Of a stretch of 64,000 bases of DNA, positions 43,277-49,877 are shown piece after piece; position 1 is the stretch's first letter; each line of letters opens with the position of its first letter. The notes below the pieces were generated by a model, which worked only from the letters and a program-made list of their open reading frames with translations, was not told the DNA's origin and searched no databases. Source of the stretch: CADEFD01 sp050187355 (GTDB taxonomy: Bacteria > Acidobacteriota > Vicinamibacteria > Vicinamibacterales > UBA2999); contig JBFWXO010000012.1 of the NCBI GenBank assembly GCA_050187355.1, forward strand, positions 1-64,000. The letters are read 5' to 3'. The translations under genes and the position numbers were made by a program.

Positions 43277-43884
43277 GCCGCGGTCCTTTCGCGAATCGGC
43301 GACAGCACGTCTGTCCAGGCCGCCACGAGCGGCGCCAGCCGCATGTCGAGGGCGTCGGCAGTCGCCGCGCCGTCCGCCCGGGCCTGCTGCGTGACCACCT
43401 CCTCGAGGGCGCCGGCCAGCCGGTGCCCGAAGTCGGCCATCGCGGCGTCGGAGCCGCACGTCGTGCCGAGCGTCGCGTCGGCGGCCGTGACCGTCGCGGC
43501 GGTGAGCGCAATCAGCGTCTGGAGGGCCGAGACGAGCGCCGTCAGCTGCAGCGGCCCATCCGGCGCGCCCGCCCTGAGCGAGGCGGCGGTGAGGCGGATG
43601 CCGGCGACGAGCTCCGGCAGGCTGTCGGATGCGGCGTCGAGCGAGGCCCGGAGCAGCGCCGTCGCCTGCTCGGCGTCCACGTCGATCCGTGCAACGGCGT
43701 CGAGCGGCACGGCGGCCACCCCCGGGTCGCGAAATGACGGCTGGTCGACACCATCGAATCGCACCGCCGTCACCACCCGCCCGTCGACGGCGAGCCGGCC
43801 GTCGAGCCCGTCGAGCAGTTCTCCCCAGGTTTTCGGCCGGAAATCGAATCGTTCCGGCTCCAGGTTCACCAGGCACTCCGCCAT
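43273..43884 (-). CDS. Hypothetical helical protein, first gene of the nonulosonate operon
   Basis: A 203-residue protein of unknown function. The ATG at 43884 has GGAG nine bases upstream and matches the promoter spacing; the frame is open to 43947 but an earlier start would leave almost no leader. The N-terminal ~65 residues contain a DUF-like beta segment (LVNLEPERFDFRPKTWGELLDGLDG), and the rest is Ala-rich helix suggestive of a bundle. It opens the operon beside the flagellin gene, so a flagellar or chaperone-like role is conceivable but unproven. Confidence 0.55.
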   Translation of the reverse strand: MAECLVNLEPERFDFRPKTWGELLDGLDGRLAVDGRVVTAVRFDGVDQPSFRDPGVAAVPLDAVARIDVDAEQATALLRASLDAASDSLPELVAGIRLTAASLRAGAPDGPLQLTALVSALQTLIALTAATVTAADATLGTTCGSDAAMADFGHRLAGALEEVVTQQARADGAATADALDMRLAPLVAAWTDVLSPIRERTAA

Positions 43885-43910
43885 GTGTCGTGTCTCCGGC
43901 AGGGCAAGGG

Positions 43911-43926
43911 AGCCGGATTCGTGCCA
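43911..43926 (-). promoter_or_regulatory. Sigma54-like promoter of the nonulosonate/stator operon
   Basis: The minus strand reads TGGCACG-AATC-CGGCT: a perfect -24 element with correct GG-N10-GC spacing and two mismatches in the -12 element. The predicted start near 43900 leaves a short leader with GGAG before the ATG at 43884. Confidence 0.5.
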
Positions 43927-43943
43927 GGTGCCGGGCGGGCGAT

Positions 43944-43970
43944 TCAAGGTCCCGCGGCGATGCCCGATTA
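43944..43970 (+). promoter_or_regulatory. Sigma28-like promoter of the flagellin gene
   Basis: TCAA (43944-43947), 15-base spacer, CCCGATTA (43963-43970), the FliA-type layout also seen before motA and the pseudo-kinase gene. The predicted leader is about 70 bases and contains CsrA-like hairpins. Confidence 0.6.
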
Positions 43971-43980
43971 CTTCCCCGAC

Positions 43981-44043
43981 GCGGGGACCGCACAGCAGCC
44001 CGCGCGAGCCGGCAGGGACGCCGGCCCGGACTCACGGAGGAGA
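43981..44043 (+). promoter_or_regulatory. Candidate CsrA-binding flagellin leader
   Basis: Two hairpins expose GGA in their loops: GCGG-GGA-CCGC (43981-43991) and GCCGGC-AGGGAC-GCCGGC (44008-44025, six pairs, six-base loop). A further GGA lies at 44028-44030, and the ribosome site GGAGGAGAC itself carries two more. GGA in a hexaloop plus a site over the Shine-Dalgarno is the known CsrA arrangement on flagellin mRNA, and csrA-fliW are 4 kb away. Confidence 0.5.
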
Positions 44044-44048
44044 CTCAG

Positions 44049-44846
44049 ATGGCTTCGTTCTCAGTTGTCAGCAACATCTCGGCCGCCAACGCCCAGGCCA
44101 ACCTCAACACCACGAACATCGGTCTGCAGAAGACCCTGACCCGCCTGTCGAGCGGCTTCCGCATCAACATGGCCGGTGACGACGCGGCCGGTCTCGCGGT
44201 GGCGAACTCCTACCGCTCGGAGGTCGCCGTCCTCAACCAGGGCATGCGCAACGCCAACGACGGCCTGTCGACCCTGCAGATCAAGAACGGCGCGCTGGAC
44301 AACATCAGCACGCTGCTCGACCGCATGGCGACGCTGGCGACGCAGTCGGCCTCCGCGGGCTTCACGGGCAGCCGCACCACCCTCGACCAGGAATTCCAGG
44401 ACGTCGTCGCGGAAATCGGCCGTGAGGTCACGGTGGCGGGTCTCGGTTCGGCGCAGGGCTTCTCGGTGTTCGTGAGCAGCGGCACGAGCGGCACGGTGGG
44501 CGGCACGATCGGCGCGGCCGACACGACGACCCTCGGCATCGCCTCGCTGAGCATCGCGACGGCGGGCGGCGCCAGCACGGCGGTGTCGGCCATCACGAGC
44601 GCCGTCTCCACGGTGGGCACGGTCGTGGGCAACGTCGGTTCGCTCCAGAACCGCCTGCAGTACGCCGTCAGCCTGGCCCAGAACCAGTCGGTCAACACCC
44701 GGGCCGCCGAGAGCCGCATCCGCGACGCCAACATGGCCGAGGAGTCGGCGAACCTCACCCGCTACAACATCCTGACCCAGAGCGGCATCGCCGCCCTCGC
44801 GCAGGCCAACCAGCAGAGCTCGTCGGTCCTCTCGCTGCTCCGGTAA
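44049..44846 (+). CDS. fliC: Flagellin
   Basis: Filament subunit of 265 residues. The conserved N-terminal D0/D1 (NLNTTNIGLQKTLTRLSSG; DDAAGLAVANSY; NDGLSTLQIKNGAL) and C-terminal D1/D0 (GSLQNRLQYAVS; SRIRDANMAEESANLTRYNIL; QANQQSSSVLSLLR) are complete. The central variable region is only ~90 residues, Thr/Ser/Gly-rich with almost no D2/D3 domain. That makes it a short flagellin with many potential O-glycosylation sites for the neighbouring Maf pathway. It has a strong GGAGGAGAC ribosome site, a sigma28-like promoter and a 3' hairpin. It is the only flagellin in the window. Confidence 0.98.
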   Translation: MASFSVVSNISAANAQANLNTTNIGLQKTLTRLSSGFRINMAGDDAAGLAVANSYRSEVAVLNQGMRNANDGLSTLQIKNGALDNISTLLDRMATLATQSASAGFTGSRTTLDQEFQDVVAEIGREVTVAGLGSAQGFSVFVSSGTSGTVGGTIGAADTTTLGIASLSIATAGGASTAVSAITSAVSTVGTVVGNVGSLQNRLQYAVSLAQNQSVNTRAAESRIRDANMAEESANLTRYNILTQSGIAALAQANQQSSSVLSLLR

Positions 44847-44867
44847 TCACAGGCGACCGCGGAGGCG

Positions 44868-44890
44868 GCCGGCGCGCAGGTCGCGCCGGC
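44868..44890 (+). terminator. Hairpin after flagellin
   Basis: GCCGGCGCG (44868-44876), loop CAGGT, CGCGCCGGC (44882-44890): a perfect nine-pair stem 22 bases after the flagellin stop, with extra CCGCGG complementarity outside it. Likely a terminator or 3' stabiliser of an abundant mRNA, although no T-tract follows. Confidence 0.6.
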
Positions 44891-45020
44891 GGTCCGCCGC
44901 GGCGGCTGACGGAGCGCCGTCACCGACACTCACCGGGCAGGCGCCGCGTCCCACGGACCGGCGCCGGGCCCGCCGCCATGCAGCGGGCAGGCGTCCCCAC
45001 CGCCTGCTCGCCGTTTCACA

Positions 45021-45036
45021 TGGCAAGGCTTTCGCA
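45021..45036 (+). promoter_or_regulatory. Sigma54-like promoter of fliD-fliS
   Basis: TGGCAAG-GCTT-TCGCA has correct GG-N10-GC spacing and only two mismatches to TGGCAYR-N4-TTGCW. The predicted start near 45047 lies about 37 bases before the fliD GTG. Confidence 0.5.
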
Positions 45037-45083
45037 CGGAGTATGGGGACCGGTGCGCGCGAACGCGCCGGCGAGGAGGTCCT

Positions 45084-46451
45084 GTGGGATCCCCGATCAC
45101 GCTGAGCGGCTTCAACAACATCGACTTCAATCAGATCCTGACGGCCATCATGAGCCAGGAGAGCCAGCCTCTCCAGGCCATGCAGAGCCGCCAAAACGCG
45201 CTGCAGTCGCGGGCGAACACGTTCAGCCAGCTGGTCACGCGCGCTTCCGCGCTCCAGCAGGCCGCGGCCAAGCTCTCCACCGCGTCGGACCTGAGCGGCG
45301 TCTCCGCCAAGAGCAACAACGCGTCGGCCGTCTCGGTCGACGCCTCGCCGTCGGCGCAGTCCGGCCGGTACGAGGTCGTCGTCAACAACCTGGCGAAGGC
45401 CCAGGTGACGGCGTCGAACACGACGGCGCCCGACGCCGACACCACCGTGGTCGCGAGCGGCGGCACGCTCACCATCAACGGCATCACGGTCACGCTCAGC
45501 GGCGCCGTGACGCTGCGCGGCCTGGCCGACGCCATCAACGCCACCAGCGATCCGCCGGCCAGGGCCTCGGTGGTCCAGAGCGGACCCGGCACCTACCGCC
45601 TGGTGCTGTCGGCCAAGGACACGGGCGCGGCCAACGCCTTCACCATCACGAACAACCTCACCGGCGGCATCGGCGTGGGCTTCACCGACACCGACGGCGA
45701 CGGGACGTCGGGCGACTCGGCGGCCGACAACGCCGTCCAGGCGAGCGACGCCTCGCTGCTCGTCAACAACATCCCGGTCACGAGCACCACCAACACGCTC
45801 ACCGACGCCGTGCCCGGCGTCACGCTCACCCTCTTCAAGGAGGACCCCGCCGCGACCGTCGTCATCGACGTCGCGCCGGACGCCTCCCAGCTGAAGAGCC
45901 GGATCCAGAACTTCATCACCCAGTACAACGATCTGGTCAAGTTCCAGAACGACCAGATCGCGGCCGACAAGCGCGGCGACCCGACCGCGATCGGCCGCGA
46001 TCCGCTGCTGCGCCAGCTCCGCGACCAGCTGCGGTCCGCGTTCACGTCCGAATACGCCACCGGCGGCGCCCTCACGACCCTGTCGCAGGCCGGCATCGAG
46101 CTGACCCGCTCGGGCACGCTCGAGCTGAACGAGACCACTTTCGCGGCCGCGACCGCCTCGGGCACGGCGGAGCTCGAAAAGCTCTTCGTCGGCAGCGGCG
46201 GCGTCACCGGCGTCTTCAAGTCGCTCGATCCGCTGATCAGCAGCTACACGGATTCCGACGGCCTGCTGCCGGGCGCACGCAAGCAGCTCACGGACCAGGC
46301 CTCGCGGCTCAGCGATTCGATCGCCTCGATGCAGGAGCGCCTGGCGGTCCGCCGCGCCGCCCTGCAGAAAGAGTTCATCGCGGCCGATCGGGCCATGAGC
46401 CTGCTCAAGAGTCAGAGCGGGTCGCTGGCCAACTTCGGCGCGCAGCTCTAG
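45084..46451 (+). CDS. fliD: Flagellar filament cap protein FliD
   Basis: Cap protein of 455 residues that folds exported flagellin at the filament tip. The N terminus (LSGFNNIDFNQILTAIM) and coiled-coil (QSRANTFSQLVTRAS) are typical, and the C-terminal helix (DSIASMQERLAVRRAALQKEF) ends the chain as in other FliD proteins. A D-x-D-x-D-rich loop (DTDGDGTSGDS) in the middle could bind Ca2+. The GTG start has AGGAGG four bases upstream. A sigma54-like promoter lies 50-65 bases before it. fliS follows after 24 bases. Confidence 0.96.
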   Translation: MGSPITLSGFNNIDFNQILTAIMSQESQPLQAMQSRQNALQSRANTFSQLVTRASALQQAAAKLSTASDLSGVSAKSNNASAVSVDASPSAQSGRYEVVVNNLAKAQVTASNTTAPDADTTVVASGGTLTINGITVTLSGAVTLRGLADAINATSDPPARASVVQSGPGTYRLVLSAKDTGAANAFTITNNLTGGIGVGFTDTDGDGTSGDSAADNAVQASDASLLVNNIPVTSTTNTLTDAVPGVTLTLFKEDPAATVVIDVAPDASQLKSRIQNFITQYNDLVKFQNDQIAADKRGDPTAIGRDPLLRQLRDQLRSAFTSEYATGGALTTLSQAGIELTRSGTLELNETTFAAATASGTAELEKLFVGSGGVTGVFKSLDPLISSYTDSDGLLPGARKQLTDQASRLSDSIASMQERLAVRRAALQKEFIAADRAMSLLKSQSGSLANFGAQL

Positions 46452-46475
46452 CCCCCTTCCCGGAGACCCACACGG

Positions 46476-46877
46476 ATGACGTCGCAGCGCGGACTTTCGA
46501 CCTACCGGCAGACCGAGGTGCAGTCCCGCACCCCGCTCGAGCTGGTCGTGATGCTCTACGACGGGGCCCTGCGGTTCCTGCACCAGGCGCGCGAGGCCGT
46601 CGAGCGCGGCGACATCGCCGCACGGCGCGACGCGACGGCGCGGGCGCTGGCCATCGTCGGTGAGCTGCAGAGCACGCTCAACCTGGCCGAGGGCGGCGAG
46701 ATCGCCCAGCGCCTGGACGGCCTCTACACCTACGTCAACGGGCGGATCCTGCAGGCGGCCGGCGACAACACCACGGCGCCCCTGGACGACGCCACCCGCG
46801 TCATGACCTCGCTGCGCGACAGCTGGGCCGCGATTGCGACGCCCGCCGCCGAGACGCCCATCCGAGGCGCCGCGTGA
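46476..46877 (+). CDS. fliS: Flagellin export chaperone FliS
   Basis: A 133-residue helical chaperone that binds the flagellin C terminus and prevents premature polymerisation. Typical features are the N-terminal YRQTEVQSRTPLELVVMLYDGALRFL and the bundle-forming LNLAEGGEIAQRLDGLYTYVNGRIL. Length and position after fliD are standard. The ATG has GGAG ten bases upstream, and its stop overlaps the GTG of the next gene (GTGTGA-type overlap), so FliS and the following protein are coupled. Confidence 0.95.
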   Translation: MTSQRGLSTYRQTEVQSRTPLELVVMLYDGALRFLHQAREAVERGDIAARRDATARALAIVGELQSTLNLAEGGEIAQRLDGLYTYVNGRILQAAGDNTTAPLDDATRVMTSLRDSWAAIATPAAETPIRGAA

Positions 46878-47347
46878 CCGACCGCGATCTCGCCGACGCG
46901 CTCGAGCAGTACCGGGCAGGCCTCGACGCCGAGATCGCGCTCCTGGAGCAGCTCGCCCTGGTGGCCGCCCGCCAGCAGGGCGTCACCGCGCGCCGCGACT
47001 ACGAACAGCTCGGCGTCGAGGGCGACGAGCGCGACCGCCTCACGCGGGCCCTGGTGTCCATCGAGGAGGGGCTGCAGCCGGTGCGGGCGCGGCTGGCCAT
47101 CGCCCGCGACCGCGTGGCCACCCTCGGCGGCTACGGCACGGTGGTGAGCCTCCGGCAGCGCGCCGCGGCCCTGGTGGCCCGGATCCTCGCCACCGACGAG
47201 GAGTCGATGCAGGCGCTCACCGACGCGGAGCTCGCGCGCCGCGCCGCCGTCGCCAGCCTGGAACAGGGAGAGACGACGCTGGCCGCCTACAGGCGCGTGC
47301 TCACGCCGTCGTTCGGCCAGGCCTCCCTCGTCAATCGGCGCGGCTGA
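46874..47347 (+). CDS. FliT/FlgN-type flagellar chaperone-like protein
   Basis: A 157-residue, almost wholly helical protein in the position FliT occupies after fliS. It starts with GTG overlapping the fliS stop. Helices such as GLDAEIALLEQLALVAARQQ and RLTRALVSIEEGLQPVRARL are consistent with the FliT/FlgN four-helix export chaperones, but similarity is by pattern and position only. Its 3' end overlaps the end of the convergent GNAT gene by 17 bases. Confidence 0.6.
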   Translation: MTDRDLADALEQYRAGLDAEIALLEQLALVAARQQGVTARRDYEQLGVEGDERDRLTRALVSIEEGLQPVRARLAIARDRVATLGGYGTVVSLRQRAAALVARILATDEESMQALTDAELARRAAVASLEQGETTLAAYRRVLTPSFGQASLVNRRG

Positions 47348-48296
47348 CGCCGGCCTGGCGGGCGTCCCCGCGCGCGGCCGCGCCCGGGTCCCCGGGGCGG
47401 ACGGCCGACACGAACTCCCCCACCTGCGCGAATCCGAGCCGGGCATACAGGCGCCGCGCGATCAGGTTGTCGCGCCCGACGAGCAGCGTGAGCCGGTCGC
47501 AGCCGGCGGCGCGCGCCCGCGCGGACGCCGCGGCGACCATCGCCGTCGCGAGCCCGGCCTTCCGGTAGGACGGCCGGACGGCCAGCTGCGCCAGGTGCGC
47601 GGTGCCGCCGCCCACGAGGGTGACGAGCGCCACGCCGTCGAGCGCCTGGTCCTCGCCGGGCACGGCGATCGACCAGGACGGCCGGAACGTCCCGCAGCCG
47701 GCCCCGAGCACGAGGTCGCCCACGTACTGCTGCCACTCGGTCCGCCGGCCGGTCGGCGCGAAGGGCCGGCTCGGCTCATGCGCCGGATAGCTGGCCCGCA
47801 GGAGGTCGGCGGTGGCCTCGAGGTCGCGCACGTCCCACGGCCGGCCCGGCGCCGGCCCGGCGGCCGCCGTGGCCACGGGCAGCGGGGCGGACAGGTACTC
47901 GTAGGACGAGCGCTCGAACCCGGCCGCGGCGAGCGCGCCGTCGAGGCCGGGCGCCGAGGCGAAGGCGAAGAGCACCACGCGCGGACGCGCCGCGCCGGTC
48001 CGCGCATCGAGGACCGCCTCCACGAGGGCCGCGGTGGCGGCCGGGGCGTCGGCCGTCATCGCGCCGCAGTGCACCTCGCCGGCCCGGATCACCCAGTAGG
48101 CGTGCCCGCGCAGCGTGCCGTCGCCGCCCCGGACGACCACGCCCGGCAGGCGGCCATCGAGGCGGGCGTGGTCCAGCGTGGCCCAGAGCCCGCTCGTGTC
48201 CCAATGGAGGTCCGTGCGCCACCGCGCGATCTCGGCCTCCTGCAGGGCGCGCATCTCCAGCGGACGGACCGAGGCCCAGGGCTCGACGCGAAGCAC
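47331..48296 (-). CDS. GNAT-family N-acetyltransferase, two-domain
   Basis: A 321-residue protein with two GNAT-like halves. The C-terminal one carries the acetyl-CoA loop RPSYRKAGLATAM and LARRLYARLGF-type sequence (NLIARRLYARLGFAQVGEF); the N-terminal half is degenerate. The GTG at 48296 follows the csrA stop by three bases, so it is translated with the fliW-csrA pair. It might acetylate a flagellar protein or amino sugar. A PseH role in the nonulosonate pathway is conceivable but the length and sequence do not look like PseH. Confidence 0.78.
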   Translation of the reverse strand: MLRVEPWASVRPLEMRALQEAEIARWRTDLHWDTSGLWATLDHARLDGRLPGVVVRGGDGTLRGHAYWVIRAGEVHCGAMTADAPAATAALVEAVLDARTGAARPRVVLFAFASAPGLDGALAAAGFERSSYEYLSAPLPVATAAAGPAPGRPWDVRDLEATADLLRASYPAHEPSRPFAPTGRRTEWQQYVGDLVLGAGCGTFRPSWSIAVPGEDQALDGVALVTLVGGGTAHLAQLAVRPSYRKAGLATAMVAAASARARAAGCDRLTLLVGRDNLIARRLYARLGFAQVGEFVSAVRPGDPGAAARGDARQAGVSRAD

Positions 48297-48299
48297 GCC

Positions 48300-48551
48300 C
48301 TACTCCACCGGTTCGAGCGGCGGGTGCAGCTTGAGCCGGCGGGCGATGGCCGACAGCTCGGGCAGCGGCGCGCCGGCCGCCGTGCGGTTGGCGCGCCCCA
48401 CCGCGTCGTACACCTCGCGCCGGTGGACGGGCACGTTGGCCGGCGCGGTCACGCCGATGCGGACGGCGTCCTTGCCGGTGCGCACGATCCGCACCTCGAT
48501 GCCGTCGCCGATGACGATCGCCTCGTCGCGCCGCCGGGTGAAGACCAGCAT
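48300..48551 (-). CDS. csrA: Carbon storage regulator CsrA
   Basis: RNA-binding translational regulator of 83 residues, slightly longer than the usual 60-75. The N-terminal strand MLVFTRRRDEAIVIGDGIEV and RIGVTAPANVPVHRREVYDAV contain the residues that contact GGA in target loops, including the Arg in VHRRE. The extra C terminus (RRLKLHPPLEPVE) is non-conserved. It is downstream of fliW with a four-base gap, the gene order of the FliW-CsrA-flagellin switch. The flagellin leader at 43981-44043 is a probable target. Confidence 0.96.
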   Translation of the reverse strand: MLVFTRRRDEAIVIGDGIEVRIVRTGKDAVRIGVTAPANVPVHRREVYDAVGRANRTAAGAPLPELSAIARRLKLHPPLEPVE

Positions 48552-48555
48552 CGCG

Positions 48556-48993
48556 TCAGGCCTCGCCCAGGCCGAAGTCGGTCGCGTACGCCGTGTCGGC
48601 GGCGACCACCTGCAGGCCGGTCATGCGGCCCGGATGGATCACGACGGGCGCCCGCAGGTTGACCGTCGTGTCGCGGTCGTCCACGTGGACGATCGCCAGC
48701 CACAGCAACTGGTCCCCCGCGGCCGCGCCGAGGCGGGCGCGGTCGGCCTCGGCGAGCGCGACGTCGTAGTCGGGCACGACCCGGCGGGGGTCCACCGCGA
48801 GGAACGACGGCCCCGGCGCGTCCAGGCCGTGCAGCCAGGTGAAGGGCGCGATCTCGGGCGGCGCGACCAGCACGAAGCGGCGGCAGGCCTCGAAGCCCGG
48901 CAGCCCGTGCGCGAAGTGCACGACGTCGGCCGGGTCCACGACCACCCGTCCGGCGCGGGTCTCGATGTCCAGCGGCGCGGCGCCTCCGCTCAT
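48556..48993 (-). CDS. fliW: Flagellar assembly factor FliW
   Basis: A 145-residue protein that binds flagellin and, when flagellin is exported, CsrA, thereby tuning flagellin translation. Conserved blocks are FAHGLPGFEACRRFVL, FTWLHGLDAPGPSFLAVDP, and LLWLAIVHVDDRDTTVNLRAPVVI. Its start overlaps the flgL stop by ATGA and csrA begins four bases after its stop, so hook-filament junction, FliW and CsrA are co-produced. Confidence 0.95.
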   Translation of the reverse strand: MSGGAAPLDIETRAGRVVVDPADVVHFAHGLPGFEACRRFVLVAPPEIAPFTWLHGLDAPGPSFLAVDPRRVVPDYDVALAEADRARLGAAAGDQLLWLAIVHVDDRDTTVNLRAPVVIHPGRMTGLQVVAADTAYATDFGLGEA

Positions 48994-49877
48994 CGCACGT
49001 AGTCCAGGAGCGAGGTGCGCGATGCGGTGCCGACCGCGCTGAGCGCCGCGCGATAGGCGGTCTCGGCCCGCGTCATCTCGCTGATGGCCATGGCGAGATC
49101 GGCGTCTTCGTCCTTCGAGACGCGCGCCAGGGCGCCGAGGCGCATGGGCGTGATCTGGCCCTGGCGATCGGCCACGGCCGATTCGTCGGCGCCCACCCGG
49201 CTCTGCGCCCGGGTGGTCCGGGCGAAGGCGCGATCCAGCGCGGCCGACCCGGCGGCCATCCCGGCTTGGTCGTCGGCGCGCACGGCCACGATCAGGGCCT
49301 CGAGCTCGTCGAGGATGTTGGTGGCGTCGGTGCCCTGCGCCACGGCCTGGCCGTCGGTCGTGACGTCCACCGTCTGGCTGGGCCCGATGTTCACGCCGAC
49401 CGGCGTGTTGTCGCCCTGGTAGGTCCAGCTCGCACCCACCTTGACGTAGGACGGCGAGGTCGAGGCCGCGCCGCTGAACAGGTAGACGCCGCGGACCGCC
49501 GTGTTGAGGTTCCCGGCGATCGCGTCGCGGATGCCCTCGAGGGCCAGCGCCGCCGCGTCGCGCTGCTGCTGCGTGGCGACGGACCCGCGCACCGAGAGCG
49601 TGGCCACCTTCGCCTGCGACAGCTGGTCCACGATGTCGCCGAGGACCGTGTCCATGGCCGTGAGCCGCGACAGGGCGGAGTCGCCCGTCCGCGTGTAGGT
49701 CTCGAGCGTGCGGATCTCGGCGCGGCCCTCGACCGAGCGCTGCATGGCCGCCGGGTCGTCGCTCGGCTTCTCCACCCGCTTGCCGCTCTGCACCTGCTGG
49801 CGCGCCCGCTCCATCTGCTCGGACGCGATGGTGACGTAGTCGAGGCCGCCGTACGCCTGCCGGAAGGTGAGCCGCAT
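48990..49877 (-). CDS. flgL: Hook-filament junction protein FlgL (HAP3)
   Basis: A 295-residue flagellin-like junction protein. The N terminus (TFRQAYGGLDYVTIASEQMERARQQVQSG-type coil, KRVEKPSDDPAAM) and C terminus (ALARVSKDEDADLAMAISEMTRAETAYRAAL) are the D0/D1 helices of FlgL. The ATG at 49877 overlaps the flgK stop by one base with GAGG upstream; the neighbouring GTG at 49880 is an alternative. The centre is beta-rich. Confidence 0.94.
   Translation of the reverse strand: MRLTFRQAYGGLDYVTIASEQMERARQQVQSGKRVEKPSDDPAAMQRSVEGRAEIRTLETYTRTGDSALSRLTAMDTVLGDIVDQLSQAKVATLSVRGSVATQQQRDAAALALEGIRDAIAGNLNTAVRGVYLFSGAASTSPSYVKVGASWTYQGDNTPVGVNIGPSQTVDVTTDGQAVAQGTDATNILDELEALIVAVRADDQAGMAAGSAALDRAFARTTRAQSRVGADESAVADRQGQITPMRLGALARVSKDEDADLAMAISEMTRAETAYRAALSAVGTASRTSLLDYVR

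Noticed and set aside
47331..48296. GNAT protein as the missing PseH
   Set aside because: Two-domain, over 320 residues and coupled to csrA; PseH is a short single-domain enzyme normally in the Pse cluster.
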